Part shown: positions 25,909-36,049 of the stretch, piece by piece
Position numbering within the stretch: the first letter of the stretch is position 1
Layout: every line of letters starts with the position of its first letter
Origin: Pseudomonas arsenicoxydans
GTDB lineage: Bacteria; Pseudomonadota; Gammaproteobacteria; Pseudomonadales; Pseudomonadaceae
Direction: 5' to 3'
Length of the DNA stretch: 64,000 bases
Assembly (NCBI RefSeq): GCF_006438915.1
Contig: NZ_RCZE01000004.1
Location: 1-64,000, forward strand
The notes under the pieces: generated by a model
Databases searched by the model: none
Seen by the model: the letters and a program-made list of their open reading frames with translations, nothing else
What the model was told of the DNA's origin: nothing
Translations under genes and position numbers: made by a program

Positions 25909-27087
25909 ATGTCAGCAAAATTGGAACACGGAAGCAATAGACTATTCCCTCTTGAAGCCTACAGGGGAATAGCTGCATTTATTGTCCTTGTACACCATTT
26001 TTTTTTAGGGTTTTCCCCATACACAACTGGATTATTAGTACGAAACCAAGACAGCTTGGTGGGGCAGCCATTTTTTGCTCTTTTTAACGGTACAGCGGCT
26101 GTCGGCTTTTTCTTTACCCTTTCCGGCTTCGTTTTGTGCTGGTCCTATTTCAATCACGAGAGCCCACAAAAACTTCTCCTGGCATTTCTTAAGAGATTCC
26201 CGAGACTCGCAGCCATTGTAACCATTAGCACTGTCGCAAGTTACTGCTTATTCAAGCTTAATTTTTATTACTTCCATGAGGCCTCCAAACTAAGTTTGAG
26301 CCCATGGCTTGCGACATTTGCTAACGGATGGAAACCAGAGTTTGAGCCGAGCTTTTGGGAGGCGCTATGGCAAGGAATGACAACTTTTTTTACAGGAGAA
26401 GTCAACTACAATACAAACCTTTGGACTATGAAATTCGAGTTTTTCGGCAGTTTGATTGTCTTTATGCTTGCCTGCTTTATTTCTGCAATACTCGAATACC
26501 GCTACCTTATTTATGCTTTTTTAGTTATTTCAATATCAGCACTATTTTATAATACCTTCATGCTCCCCTTTGTTGCCGGTACATTTCTTTCTGTTTATCT
26601 GGCCAAAAACAAACATGAAATCCCCCTCCATACTTCCATAGCGCTGATTATTTTCGGGCTATACATGCTCGGATATATGATCCCAGAAAAATCATATGCA
26701 TGGGCTTCAGCCATCCCGGATATTATGAAAGTGCACACCCAAACCTTGCTCCACACACTGGGTTCCGCCTGCATAATATTCGCAACCATGAGCAATCAAA
26801 AGGTGTTTAAAACCCTCAACGGTAAGTTTTTAAGAGGCATTGGAAAAATCAGTTTTCCACTCTATCTTATCCATACACTTGTGATTTGCTCGTTATCAAG
26901 CTACGTATATGTCAAACTTGCAGCTTACGGAATGAGCAATACAAAAAGTTTAATTATCGTATTTATTGTCACCGCTACCACTTCAATAGCACTAGCAATA
27001 CCACTCTCTCGTTTTGATGACTGGTGGGTTAAACAGGTTAATGCAATCACACGAAAACTCTTGAAAGACAAACAATTAGTCCAATGA
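25909..27087 (+). CDS. Acyltransferase 3 family membrane protein
   Basis: This 392-residue protein has about ten hydrophobic segments. It starts LFPLEAYRGIAAFIVLVHHF, the typical acyltransferase-3 opening with the catalytic His pair. It also has FTLSGFVLCW and, near the end, LYLIHTLVICS. It probably O-acylates a sugar of the surface glycan. ATG 25909 has AGGG about seven bases upstream. The gene is AT-rich, stands alone, and converges with the epimerase at 27420-28388. It lies between an IS66 tnpB fragment and an IS66-like terminal sequence. It is only distantly related to the acyltransferase at 1264-2370. Confidence 0.88.
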   Translation: MSAKLEHGSNRLFPLEAYRGIAAFIVLVHHFFLGFSPYTTGLLVRNQDSLVGQPFFALFNGTAAVGFFFTLSGFVLCWSYFNHESPQKLLLAFLKRFPRLAAIVTISTVASYCLFKLNFYYFHEASKLSLSPWLATFANGWKPEFEPSFWEALWQGMTTFFTGEVNYNTNLWTMKFEFFGSLIVFMLACFISAILEYRYLIYAFLVISISALFYNTFMLPFVAGTFLSVYLAKNKHEIPLHTSIALIIFGLYMLGYMIPEKSYAWASAIPDIMKVHTQTLLHTLGSACIIFATMSNQKVFKTLNGKFLRGIGKISFPLYLIHTLVICSLSSYVYVKLAAYGMSNTKSLIIVFIVTATTSIALAIPLSRFDDWWVKQVNAITRKLLKDKQLVQ

Positions 27088-27419
27088 ACTCCACCCTGTA
27101 AGACGCGCTTATCGATCGCTGACAAATCAGTTACAGGCGCGTAAATAATCTTTCACGGACGGCAGGAAATATAGAAACAAAAACGCCGATTTTATTGATG
27201 ATGTTCGCGGGTGCAAACATATCTAACAAATCGGCGCTCTTATACGTAATATTCTGGAAGGGTTTTCGTTCGTCACAACCCAGCCGGATGGTGACCATTT
27301 AGAGATCAGTTTGACGCCTCATCCCCCCGCCTTTGAAGCCTTAAAGATCGTAGCCGCCCCATAAGCTCACCTTCCAAGAAGCGGGCTTATGGAGTGTTTA
27401 CATCAATAAATCAATGTTC
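27088..27419. other. Interval between convergent genes, with weak IS66 end
   Basis: No intact gene. The frame ending at 27361-27363 (VTTQPDGDHLEISLTPHPP, then FEALKIVAAP) is protein-like but unidentified. A degenerate IS66-type terminal sequence follows at 27383-27401. Confidence 0.35.
27383..27401 (+). repeat. Degenerate IS66-type right terminal sequence
   Basis: GGGCTTATGGAGTGTTTAC differs from the 278-297 copy at about three of 19 positions. No recognisable tnpC precedes it, so the call is tentative. Confidence 0.35.
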
Positions 27420-28388
27420 TTATTCCGGATTTTCCAATAACCAAGCGGCAAAGCGCTCCAGCCCATGATCGAAACTCACGGCAGGACCCCACCCTAAAGA
27501 CTGTTTGGCACGCTCTATATCCAGGATACTGACAGGCACGTCAAACCCACGACCCGACACGTAATGACGACTTACATCTCGCCCCGTGACCCGCTCGATA
27601 ACATCAAGTACTTCATTGAGACTATGTCCGCGCCCTGAACCGATGTTGAACACGTGTTCTTCACCGGATCGCGCCAACGATGCCAACAGCGCTTGCACCA
27701 CATCAGAGACGTGTATGTAGTCACGCACTACCGTGCCATCACCCCAAATCTCAACCGTCTCGCCACGCAGGGCTTTACCAAGAAATACGGCAACCGCGCC
27801 TTGGCTGGCATAGGTGCGCTGCCCCTCACCAAACGGGTTTGCAAGACGTAGGACAGTATAGTCAAGGCCGTGTAAGCGATGAAAAAGCGCCAGATACTTC
27901 TCAATCGCCAACTTGGCAATTCCATAGGAACAGGCCGGGTCAGTCGCATGGGTTTCTGGAATAGGTACTTGTGTAGGGTCTCCATACACCGTGCCACCAG
28001 AGGAGATAAAAATAATCTTCCTCAGGCCGGACTTCACCGCGAGGTTTAGCAGACGGATGGTCGCAACGACATTGCTCTCCACATCGAAGACGGGATCAGC
28101 ATTTGAAGACTTGGGGAGTGTAGTAGACACCAGGTGATAGCAAACATCGCAACCTTCCAATGCCTTGGCGACTTCGGCCTCACTGGTGAAGTCTCCTTCG
28201 CAAAGCTCGAAATTAGGATGATTGAAGTGGGATTCACCCAACGGCACCACATTGGGACGATCGAAACAGCGCACAAAATGCCCCTGATCGAGCAATGCGT
28301 CTATCAAATGGGTGCCTATGAAACCACGCCCCCCCAACACCAGGGACCGTTTAACAGGATTAGGGGAAGTGTTCTCGGAATTATTCAA
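27420..28388 (-). CDS. NAD-dependent sugar epimerase/dehydratase (GalE-like extended SDR)
   Basis: TTG 28388 follows a near-perfect ribosome site (GGAGGG, six bases before). It gives 322 residues; a frame extending to 28484 lacks such a signal. The protein has LVLGGRGFIGTHLIDALL at the N-terminus, the FISSGGTVYGDP strand, and YGIAK as the YxxxK pair. It resembles UDP-glucose 4-epimerase-type enzymes. It is probably the last gene of the minus-strand O-antigen block and lies 268 bp after the giant fusion gene. The nucleotide sugar it acts on is not evident. Confidence 0.85.
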   Translation of the reverse strand: MNNSENTSPNPVKRSLVLGGRGFIGTHLIDALLDQGHFVRCFDRPNVVPLGESHFNHPNFELCEGDFTSEAEVAKALEGCDVCYHLVSTTLPKSSNADPVFDVESNVVATIRLLNLAVKSGLRKIIFISSGGTVYGDPTQVPIPETHATDPACSYGIAKLAIEKYLALFHRLHGLDYTVLRLANPFGEGQRTYASQGAVAVFLGKALRGETVEIWGDGTVVRDYIHVSDVVQALLASLARSGEEHVFNIGSGRGHSLNEVLDVIERVTGRDVSRHYVSGRGFDVPVSILDIERAKQSLGWGPAVSFDHGLERFAAWLLENPE

Positions 28389-28656
28389 CGTTGCCCTCCA
28401 GCGCTTGATATGGTTGAAACTGCTGCCTTGTGCAGCAGCAGACAAGGCGTGCGCGACCTGCCCCATCCTTGGCAACCATTGCAACGACCTACACTTTATT
28501 ATTTACAGGAACACATTCTGACGGCTAATGATACGTCAAGAGAGGCGGCTTACCAAATTGCCGGAGACACCCGTCTCGCACTCAGTACAGGCTTGGCAAT
28601 CAGCCAGACCTGCCCCTATGAGCCCTCCCTTTAACGCTAGCTGTCCTGCCGTCCTG

Positions 28657-31600
28657 CTACAGGTCTTGGACAGCTATGCCGGAGCCTTCGGCCTTCGCCG
28701 ACTCTGCCCTGGTCTGCTGAATGTCACGCTCGAATAAACGAAGATATTGAGAGGCAACGGCGTCAATTCGATATCGACTGGAAACGTCTTTTACCAAGCC
28801 GACGGCTTCCTGGTATTTCCGTTCATCTGTCGCGAACGCTGCAATCACGCTGGCCGTGCTCTCGATTGGGACGACCCAATCTTCCAGCCCGATAATCTCC
28901 CCGGCAACGCCGCTCTCTATCGTCAACATGTTTTTGATGTCGCCTACGTCTGTGGCAATGTATGGCTTGCCGGCAAACAGACAATCGACAATGGTCAGAG
29001 GGAAACTCTCAGACCTGAAGGTCGACAACATGATGCCCATGTCCGCGGCAGCATAATGACCTACGGAGTTATCACTAAAGCCAGCCAGGTAAACAAAGTC
29101 CGGCGCACCTGCTTGACAGTACTCATCGTACACCAGGCCATTACCGACCAATATAATACGGATGTCCCGACCGGAAAGTGATCGCGCACGTTCTACCGCC
29201 TGGATAGCTTCGCCCCAGCCTTTATCGGGAATTGCCCGACTGACACAACACAATACAAAAGCATCTTCCGGTATGCCCATCTGCACGCGCGAGATTGGAA
29301 CGATTTCCGGTGGCTGCAACCCGTTTGGAACCTTGACGAAACGGGGAGAAGACTTGTCGTACAGTGAGATGTCTGAGAAAGGAACAAGATTCTTCTCAGC
29401 GGTGTAGACCCATGTACTGACACCTTTGTCAGCAATGCGCAACTGTTCATCCGTCACTCCATTGCCATGTTCAATCATCCCGTGCAGAGCAGCCACGTGG
29501 GCGCCAAGCTCGGAAAAAACATCCGGGACATCGACCGGGTACTTCTGAACGTACCACTGGTGGCTATTAAGTGCTTCAATTCCGAAATCATGAATGATCT
29601 CTTTCACTGATTCGATATTCGACGTCTCGATCACCGGCACGTCGTTTCTCAGCATTTTTCGAACACCGTCTTCGCGTTTTGGTATCCCGGCGCTAAACAA
29701 GGAGACGGAAATACCTTGGCGCTTAAACTCGTTTGCCAGTCTAATCGGAAGAATTTCGGCTCCGCCCGGATAGAAGCCGATGGTCGAAACCATCACGTTC
29801 GGCAGTCGATCAGCCCTCGCACGAACAATCGAATCATGGTCGTACCAGCGTAAAAACTCTTCTGCGGAGCCCCCGACGTAGTGGTCATACAACTTCTTGC
29901 TGGCTTCCTCGCAAGCCTCAAGCACCGACATCGGAACATTGTAGAGGGACTGGACCGTCCTGTTCGCCACCCCGAGCTCGCGATAAAAGACCTCTCTGCG
30001 ATAAGTGGAGTTGGCCGTACTTGCATAATGCCGACGGAAAAAGTTTGTACCCTCAGTGGAGTAAGCAATCTTTCCGCCGCGCAGGATGTGCAAATAGAAG
30101 ACCCAATCACCCGCAACTTTCATTGATAGCCACGACGGATCATCCAACAGCGGCATATCAACGGGACGCTTGAAAATCACGCCACTGGCATTGGGTATTG
30201 TATTTTTAATACCCAACGCCGAGCGCACTTCGTTATGCGCCGTGCTGACATAGGAACCGGCCCATTTATTCGCACACTCCAGATCACTTACATAGTTAAG
30301 GAACTGGTCCGGCATAACGACTTCGTCCGTGGTTACGAACTCACATTTCGAGTACGCAAGCATGACCGCTTCGTCATCAAAACAACTAACTAGCGCCTCC
30401 AGGAAACGCTCATCACAGTAATCATCGCTTTCAGCGACCCATACCAGGTCGCCTGTGGCCGCCTTGATCCCCTTAGCCCACTGATGAAAAACGCCGCCAG
30501 AATTCGTCTCATTGAACAACAAGCGCGTTACATCGGGGTACTTTTCCGCATAATCAGTTAACACCGAACGGCTGTCATCAGTCGAACAGTCATCCATCAG
30601 GATGACTTCTATATTCTTGTAAGTCTGCCCATAAATACTATCCAGCCGACGAGCGAGATAGCTCTCGTGATTATAATTTGGAACAATTACCGAAATTTTC
30701 GGCATAACGACACTGGAGTCAATATCCAGCAGAGCGCGTGTTGTTTCGTTCAACCGACCAAAACCGGTGGTACTGTCTGGCTCAACGTAAAGTCCTTCCT
30801 GCCAATTGTTCCAGGCATTCACGAACAGTAGACGGCGATCCTCGGGGAGCGCCTTTCTCGCGCCCCTGATCGCCGCGTCAAGCCAACGCCCATAGTCACG
30901 AATGTGAAAGCGCGAATAAACCAGAGGAGAATATTGTTTAATCGCAGTTTCATCACGCCCTAATGAAATAGCGTGGAAAACCGGAGTAGCGCGAAGATGT
31001 GCCTTCTGTGCGCGCACGATTCCTTGCGAAGCAATAAGGTTATACGGAACAGTATCTATACCATTCTTGTTTTGCGGTGGAAATACGCCAGTTTCGCCCG
31101 GCACAGGATCTGCAGAAAGATCAAGCACTGCGTCACACAAACCATCCAGGTCCTGCGCCAACTCTTCCGAACCCGCAAAACCAAACTGAGCAATCAAGTA
31201 CACGCCGTCACACAGTTCATTCAATCGCTCACGGAGCTTGCGAATTGAAGCAAGTATGTCTTCGTCATACTCATTGAGCTTAACCACGATGACGGGGCGC
31301 TCACCAACCTGAACACATCGCTTATCAGCTAGAACTGCAACAACAGGCGTAATCAAGTTGTTTGATAGACCGTCCTGATGCAAATCTATTTGAATGCAGA
31401 AATTAAAGTCGATTTCCGTATGGGCAAGAAAGGTATCCAGAGGCTGTGGCGACACTTGCGCAACCGAATCTGCACTCAGCTTGAAACAAAAGCCGAAAAA
31501 GCCATGACTCTTGGCACTGAGTGCCTGCTGGGTGAGCACACTCCCGTCCAACGAATCATACAACCCAAGCGTTTTATCAGGGCGTGATCGCTGCGGATTA

Positions 31601-33633
31601 CCCTTGGAAGCGAATCTGGCGCTACGCAACGCCTCCCAGTCAGGCGACACATAGAACGCAAGTAACTTGATGTCGCTGTTCACTTCACCAAAACAGATGT
31701 CGTTTTCGTGATTAATGAGTGCGTCCGGTACCGCTATTCTATGCTCCGCCGAGCCAGTGACAATGTAATGCCAAAGCGGGTTGAGACCAATGTGTTGAAT
31801 GTCTTTGTAAAGTGCGAGGTAGGCGCGCGTATCAAAGTCCATGGACGGATTTCTGCCTTCGCGCCAGCCCTGTTCACAGTAGTGCCTGAGCGGATCTACG
31901 GAGACCTGCTCTACATCGCTGTACATCGCAAGGTAGTACTTCTCGTCGAACAGTCCTGACTTTTTGACGGCTTCGATCTGAGCCTCAAGCACAGCATTGA
32001 GTACCGGTATCGGTGTATATTCTCCATACGGCTTGAAAACCGCATTACGCCCGACGGGACGACGCTTGACCGCCGTCGTCTCGGAACTGCGAGCTGGCAA
32101 TCTGATTGGACGACCTTCGAGCTGGCCGCATTGAATATAGTGAAGCAGCGGATGTACCTGAGCCTCGGCAACATCAGGGTTGGCCAACAGATAATCCGAA
32201 GGACTGAAAGCGGCGCAAGGATTGCGATTTTCTATCCAACCCTTAAGCATGTAGTGCTTGAGTGGGTCAGTGCCTTTTGCACGAACTTCTGCATTACTGG
32301 CCAGGTAATAATCCGGATCAAACAACCCGCTTTCTTGAATCTCACGAAGCGTATTTTCGTTATAAAGCTCTCGACGACGCCTTAACGAGTCAACAAATTT
32401 ACTCCATGTCAGCGTCCTGACGTTATGGACGGACTCTCGCATAAACCCCGTAACTATGCGCACAGGCAAGGTTAAACGCCAGGAATGCGAAAAGAGTAAC
32501 GCATTGAGTTCCTGCTGCGTCTTGAGCAGATCAGCCTTGAGACTAATACTCTCTTTTTCGTGATCAACCAAAACGGCTTTGAGGTCGACTAACTGCCTGT
32601 TGAGCACACCCACCGATTGCTCAAAACTTGCAATATGTCGGTCCCGCTTAACCAAAGAACCCATAAGCTCTTTTAACTGCGATTCACGTTCAAACAGGGT
32701 CGGATTCAATGACGCAATTCGCTGATTCAAATCCTCGATCTGTTGAGTCAAGTCTTGGATTTGAAGGGTGCGCGCATCTATTTTTTGCCGACTTTCCCGA
32801 ATCAGCCTGGCTGCGTCAAACGCGAGATCCAACTGCTCTACCGAAAACGCTTCTGTAGATTCTGGTATCTGCCGATCATACTCGAAGACATCAAAATCTT
32901 CGGCATATAACTCTTCAATCAAACTCGCACTTCGCTCCGTAATAAAAGCCGGAAGGAAGGGAATGACATTTTCACTTGGCGAAGGCTCTGCGAAAGGATC
33001 GGTGGCCTGCTCACCGAAGTGCTCCGATAATGCTTTATGGAGTCCAGAGGCGTTTTCAATTTTGACCAACAAGGAATAATTGATCAAATCCGGACGCAAT
33101 AGCGTGGCTTGAGGCGCCCAAAAATCCTTCTCAGGTGAAGATCCGCGATTGCTTGCGAGATACTCCAGAAACGCCTCAAAAGCCGAAGCAACATCCGCTA
33201 CGCTTTTTACTGGCTGCTGTAACAACTCAAACTTTGGATACAATGCGACCTGCTGTGGATCTTGCAACAGTATTTTCGACTGCCATGCAGAAAAGATACG
33301 CTTGTAAGGGTTTCGTACGGCGGCAAATCGAAAATATGTATCAGAGAGAAGGGATTCCAAAAGGTCGTCCATTTCGAGCCCGCTGACATGGGGCGCAACC
33401 TTGTGAAACTCGTGAACAATCTGATCAGAATTACTTCCCGCAGCCTCACCAACTGCACGCAAGGCCTGCGAAAAACCTTCCAGTGACGCAAACCACCACT
33501 TCAGGGAAGTACTCGCAACCTTGGGGGTACTAACGTATAAAATCTTGTACTTCTCGGAACGAAGGCTGTTCCACTTGAGATAGTCGAAGACTTTTTGTTT
33601 GTCCACTGATGACAAATCACTAATATTTAGCAT
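28657..33633 (-). CDS. Giant fusion: sulfotransferase, coiled coil, repeats, WbsX-like, GT2 and GT4 domains
   Basis: ATG 33633, or TTG 33642 closer to an AGGA, gives about 1660 residues. Residues 30-265 are a sulfotransferase-like domain (STPKVASTSLKWWF for the phosphosulfate loop, RNPYKRIFSAW for the 3'-phosphate site). Residues 285-395 are a coiled coil ending in HSWRLTLPVR. About 430-650 hold four FDxxYYLxxxxDV...DPLxHY repeats. A WbsX-like domain follows (KLLAFYVSPDW to FVNAWNNWQEGLYVEPD). A GT2 domain comes next (ISVIVPNYNHESYLARRLDS, WVAESDDYCDE). The last 370 residues form a GT4 domain (GFYPGGAEILPIRLANEF, FRSESFPLTIVDCLFAGKPY). It probably builds and sulfates part of the O-chain in the cytoplasm. 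It shares its first 400 residues' plan with the 3.1-6.9 kb gene. Confidence 0.88.
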   Translation of the reverse strand: MLNISDLSSVDKQKVFDYLKWNSLRSEKYKILYVSTPKVASTSLKWWFASLEGFSQALRAVGEAAGSNSDQIVHEFHKVAPHVSGLEMDDLLESLLSDTYFRFAAVRNPYKRIFSAWQSKILLQDPQQVALYPKFELLQQPVKSVADVASAFEAFLEYLASNRGSSPEKDFWAPQATLLRPDLINYSLLVKIENASGLHKALSEHFGEQATDPFAEPSPSENVIPFLPAFITERSASLIEELYAEDFDVFEYDRQIPESTEAFSVEQLDLAFDAARLIRESRQKIDARTLQIQDLTQQIEDLNQRIASLNPTLFERESQLKELMGSLVKRDRHIASFEQSVGVLNRQLVDLKAVLVDHEKESISLKADLLKTQQELNALLFSHSWRLTLPVRIVTGFMRESVHNVRTLTWSKFVDSLRRRRELYNENTLREIQESGLFDPDYYLASNAEVRAKGTDPLKHYMLKGWIENRNPCAAFSPSDYLLANPDVAEAQVHPLLHYIQCGQLEGRPIRLPARSSETTAVKRRPVGRNAVFKPYGEYTPIPVLNAVLEAQIEAVKKSGLFDEKYYLAMYSDVEQVSVDPLRHYCEQGWREGRNPSMDFDTRAYLALYKDIQHIGLNPLWHYIVTGSAEHRIAVPDALINHENDICFGEVNSDIKLLAFYVSPDWEALRSARFASKGNPQRSRPDKTLGLYDSLDGSVLTQQALSAKSHGFFGFCFKLSADSVAQVSPQPLDTFLAHTEIDFNFCIQIDLHQDGLSNNLITPVVAVLADKRCVQVGERPVIVVKLNEYDEDILASIRKLRERLNELCDGVYLIAQFGFAGSEELAQDLDGLCDAVLDLSADPVPGETGVFPPQNKNGIDTVPYNLIASQGIVRAQKAHLRATPVFHAISLGRDETAIKQYSPLVYSRFHIRDYGRWLDAAIRGARKALPEDRRLLFVNAWNNWQEGLYVEPDSTTGFGRLNETTRALLDIDSSVVMPKISVIVPNYNHESYLARRLDSIYGQTYKNIEVILMDDCSTDDSRSVLTDYAEKYPDVTRLLFNETNSGGVFHQWAKGIKAATGDLVWVAESDDYCDERFLEALVSCFDDEAVMLAYSKCEFVTTDEVVMPDQFLNYVSDLECANKWAGSYVSTAHNEVRSALGIKNTIPNASGVIFKRPVDMPLLDDPSWLSMKVAGDWVFYLHILRGGKIAYSTEGTNFFRRHYASTANSTYRREVFYRELGVANRTVQSLYNVPMSVLEACEEASKKLYDHYVGGSAEEFLRWYDHDSIVRARADRLPNVMVSTIGFYPGGAEILPIRLANEFKRQGISVSLFSAGIPKREDGVRKMLRNDVPVIETSNIESVKEIIHDFGIEALNSHQWYVQKYPVDVPDVFSELGAHVAALHGMIEHGNGVTDEQLRIADKGVSTWVYTAEKNLVPFSDISLYDKSSPRFVKVPNGLQPPEIVPISRVQMGIPEDAFVLCCVSRAIPDKGWGEAIQAVERARSLSGRDIRIILVGNGLVYDEYCQAGAPDFVYLAGFSDNSVGHYAAADMGIMLSTFRSESFPLTIVDCLFAGKPYIATDVGDIKNMLTIESGVAGEIIGLEDWVVPIESTASVIAAFATDERKYQEAVGLVKDVSSRYRIDAVASQYLRLFERDIQQTRAESAKAEGSGIAVQDL

Positions 33634-33642
33634 ATGCGTCAA

Positions 33643-34111
33643 AAAATCCTATGGGCATGCTGACTCTCAGCAACGCACTTCCAAACGAGTAAATTATCTG
33701 CACCAATACGAACACCCTGTAAGACGGCTACTACCATAGCCCTACATAAAAGGGTAACACTTGCAAATGACCACTCCCTGGTTCCAGCGACGACTTTACG
33801 TCGACGACGTTAGCCCCCTTTGGCCGAGCGAACCACAAACGCGGTCGCTGACCCGGAGCTAACAAGCGCGAAACCAACCAAAACTGATTTATAACATTTT
33901 TCGGTCTTAACATTCAAAATAGCTCAGAAATGCCGGGTTCCTCACCTATGGCTTAGCCGCAGCGCCCAACAAAAAAGGCTCAGGCCGCTACCGTCAAGAG
34001 CGAAAAACACCTCAAAACCATGCACGCACCCGGTGGTCTGAATCATTGACGGGAGGCACCTGACCTAGGCCGGCGCCCCTCACGAACCAGCCATATTTGC
34101 TTATTTAAAGG
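33643..34111. other. Non-coding interval upstream of the giant fusion gene
   Basis: About 470 bp with no supported gene. Frames here are short and lack ribosome sites. A promoter for the giant gene could lie in the AT-rich stretch at 33880-33920, but I see no clear -35/-10 pair. Confidence 0.4.
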
Positions 34112-36049
34112 TCAGGTATAACTCTTACACATTTTCACTGCGTGATTCTTGGCAATATAATAAGCTTCATGCAACTGCATATGCCGCTCCACTCGTACAG
34201 AGGGGTCACCAGGCGTTCTAAACAAAGACGTTGTTTTTGGCACATAAGCAAACTTATTGCCATAACCATATCGCAACCAAAGGTTCCAGTCTTCGAGACT
34301 GCTCATATCGGTTTGAAATCCACCGCGTTGCAAGTAGAGATCCTTTTGAAAAAGGAGAGACTGGATCGCTATAAAGTTGTGATCCAACAGAACATCATAG
34401 TCATATTCTTGCTTGAGAATCGGAGGTACAGCATGACTAACCTCAAAATATTGCCCTTCCACGCCACTGGCAACAGTACCGACTTCCAGCGCCAATGAGT
34501 AGGCCGCTACCGCGTTAGAATCTTTCGCCAACGCACCAACGAGCACCTCGACATGATCCGCGAAAAGCAAATCATCATCATCGAGAAACATGCAGTATTT
34601 TCCGGCTGCCTTTTCCAAACCATAATTACCGGTCACCGAACGACCGACCTTATCGAGGGAGTAGTAACTAACATTCATTCCTTGCGGAAATTCAAAATCA
34701 GCCACAACCGAGCTCATCGTAGAACCGCCATCCTCAACGACTATCAACTCAATATTCGGGTACGTCTGATTACACACAGACATCATGGACTGCCTGAGAA
34801 ACTCTCCTCGATTCTTGTAAGTTCGAGTAACCACAGTAACAAGAGGGTAATCGGCCAATGGCTCACCCACCTCCCAGAACGCCCCATCCCTGATCATTTC
34901 ATAATCAAAGCCCCTGAAAGGGAAATAGCAGTTTTCACTCGGTCCCTTGCCCCGCATAAAATACCGAGCTTTCTTAAATATCACACCGAAGTTTCTGAAC
35001 ACATCGCGACGGGCGCCAGCATAGGGTTCTGGACGGAGCAAAAGCAGGCACTGCAAGATAAAGCCACCCACCCTATCGCTCAAATTGCCATAGCGTAGCC
35101 TGATATAAGCATTGGCCAGCGTGCTGCCGGTATACTGAATCGGTTTTACATGATGCTCATGTTCATAGGTGTAATGATAGACGACGGCGGACGGGCAATA
35201 CTTGAGTTGGTATCCATAGGACCTGAAGCGATAGGAAAGCTCGACGTCTTCGCCATACATGAAGATCTCGCGCTCGTATCCACCGACTTCAATATAAGCC
35301 GACCTTCTTACTAGTACGCAAGCATGGGACGACCAGTTGGTTTCCAACGTTACCGGATCGTAATATTTAGGGTGCTCATAAGGTGCTTGCCTCAACTCCC
35401 AGGATGCCACCTCATCCTTGGCATCAGCCAACGCAGCGGCCACCACAGTGGTTATAGAGTCTTTGGCAAAAACGATATCCACATTACTAACAAGAAAATA
35501 CTCAGAGCGCCCTTTATGGATTGCCTTTTCATGCCCGGCACCAAACCCGACATTGCCGCCTTCCAGAATGTCGAAACCAGCCACTTCCTGACCAAGCAAC
35601 GCCTGCCAACGCTGCAATGCTTCGAGTGTGCTATCCGAAGATCCGTTATCAACAAAGAACATATTTAATTTGCTGAGCGGGTAACTTTGCGCCTTTAACG
35701 ACTCAAAAAAACCATCAACCCACTTGCCACTATTGAACGTCACCACCGACACATCAATAACTGGTTGCGCCTGCGCGATCGACGAGTTCTGGAGCCGTGA
35801 GAAACGACGATTCAATATAGACTGTATAGCTTTGGTATTATTTCGCGAATTAATCACTAACATTATGTTTTCGCGCAAACGCTTGAAAAACAGATGTATA
35901 CGAACACGAATCCACACGAGGAAAGGAAACTTTTGGTAAATGGGCCGAATTAACGCCTTAGACTTGCTCAAAAAAGAGCGCAGCCCTCGAGAAAAACGCG
36001 TTACGACTTGCCAGATTTTTGAAGCAACCATACCCAATAAACCACTCAT
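34112..36049 (-). CDS. Two-domain GT2 glycosyltransferase
   Basis: ATG 36049 has GGGAG nine bases upstream and gives 645 residues. The frame extends to 36319, but that part overlaps wbpL and reads like out-of-frame sequence. After a basic amphipathic N-terminus, the first GT2 domain has VIDVSVVTFNSGKWVDGFFE, VDNGSSDSTLE and SNVDIVF as the DxD-type site, plus FMYGEDVELSYR. The second has LVTVVTRTYKNRGEFLRQS, VVEDGGS and MFLDDDDLLF. Both look catalytic. Such tandem GT2 proteins often add two different sugars in rhamnose-containing chains. The gene lies downstream of wbpL in the same direction. Confidence 0.87.
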   Translation of the reverse strand: MSGLLGMVASKIWQVVTRFSRGLRSFLSKSKALIRPIYQKFPFLVWIRVRIHLFFKRLRENIMLVINSRNNTKAIQSILNRRFSRLQNSSIAQAQPVIDVSVVTFNSGKWVDGFFESLKAQSYPLSKLNMFFVDNGSSDSTLEALQRWQALLGQEVAGFDILEGGNVGFGAGHEKAIHKGRSEYFLVSNVDIVFAKDSITTVVAAALADAKDEVASWELRQAPYEHPKYYDPVTLETNWSSHACVLVRRSAYIEVGGYEREIFMYGEDVELSYRFRSYGYQLKYCPSAVVYHYTYEHEHHVKPIQYTGSTLANAYIRLRYGNLSDRVGGFILQCLLLLRPEPYAGARRDVFRNFGVIFKKARYFMRGKGPSENCYFPFRGFDYEMIRDGAFWEVGEPLADYPLVTVVTRTYKNRGEFLRQSMMSVCNQTYPNIELIVVEDGGSTMSSVVADFEFPQGMNVSYYSLDKVGRSVTGNYGLEKAAGKYCMFLDDDDLLFADHVEVLVGALAKDSNAVAAYSLALEVGTVASGVEGQYFEVSHAVPPILKQEYDYDVLLDHNFIAIQSLLFQKDLYLQRGGFQTDMSSLEDWNLWLRYGYGNKFAYVPKTTSLFRTPGDPSVRVERHMQLHEAYYIAKNHAVKMCKSYT

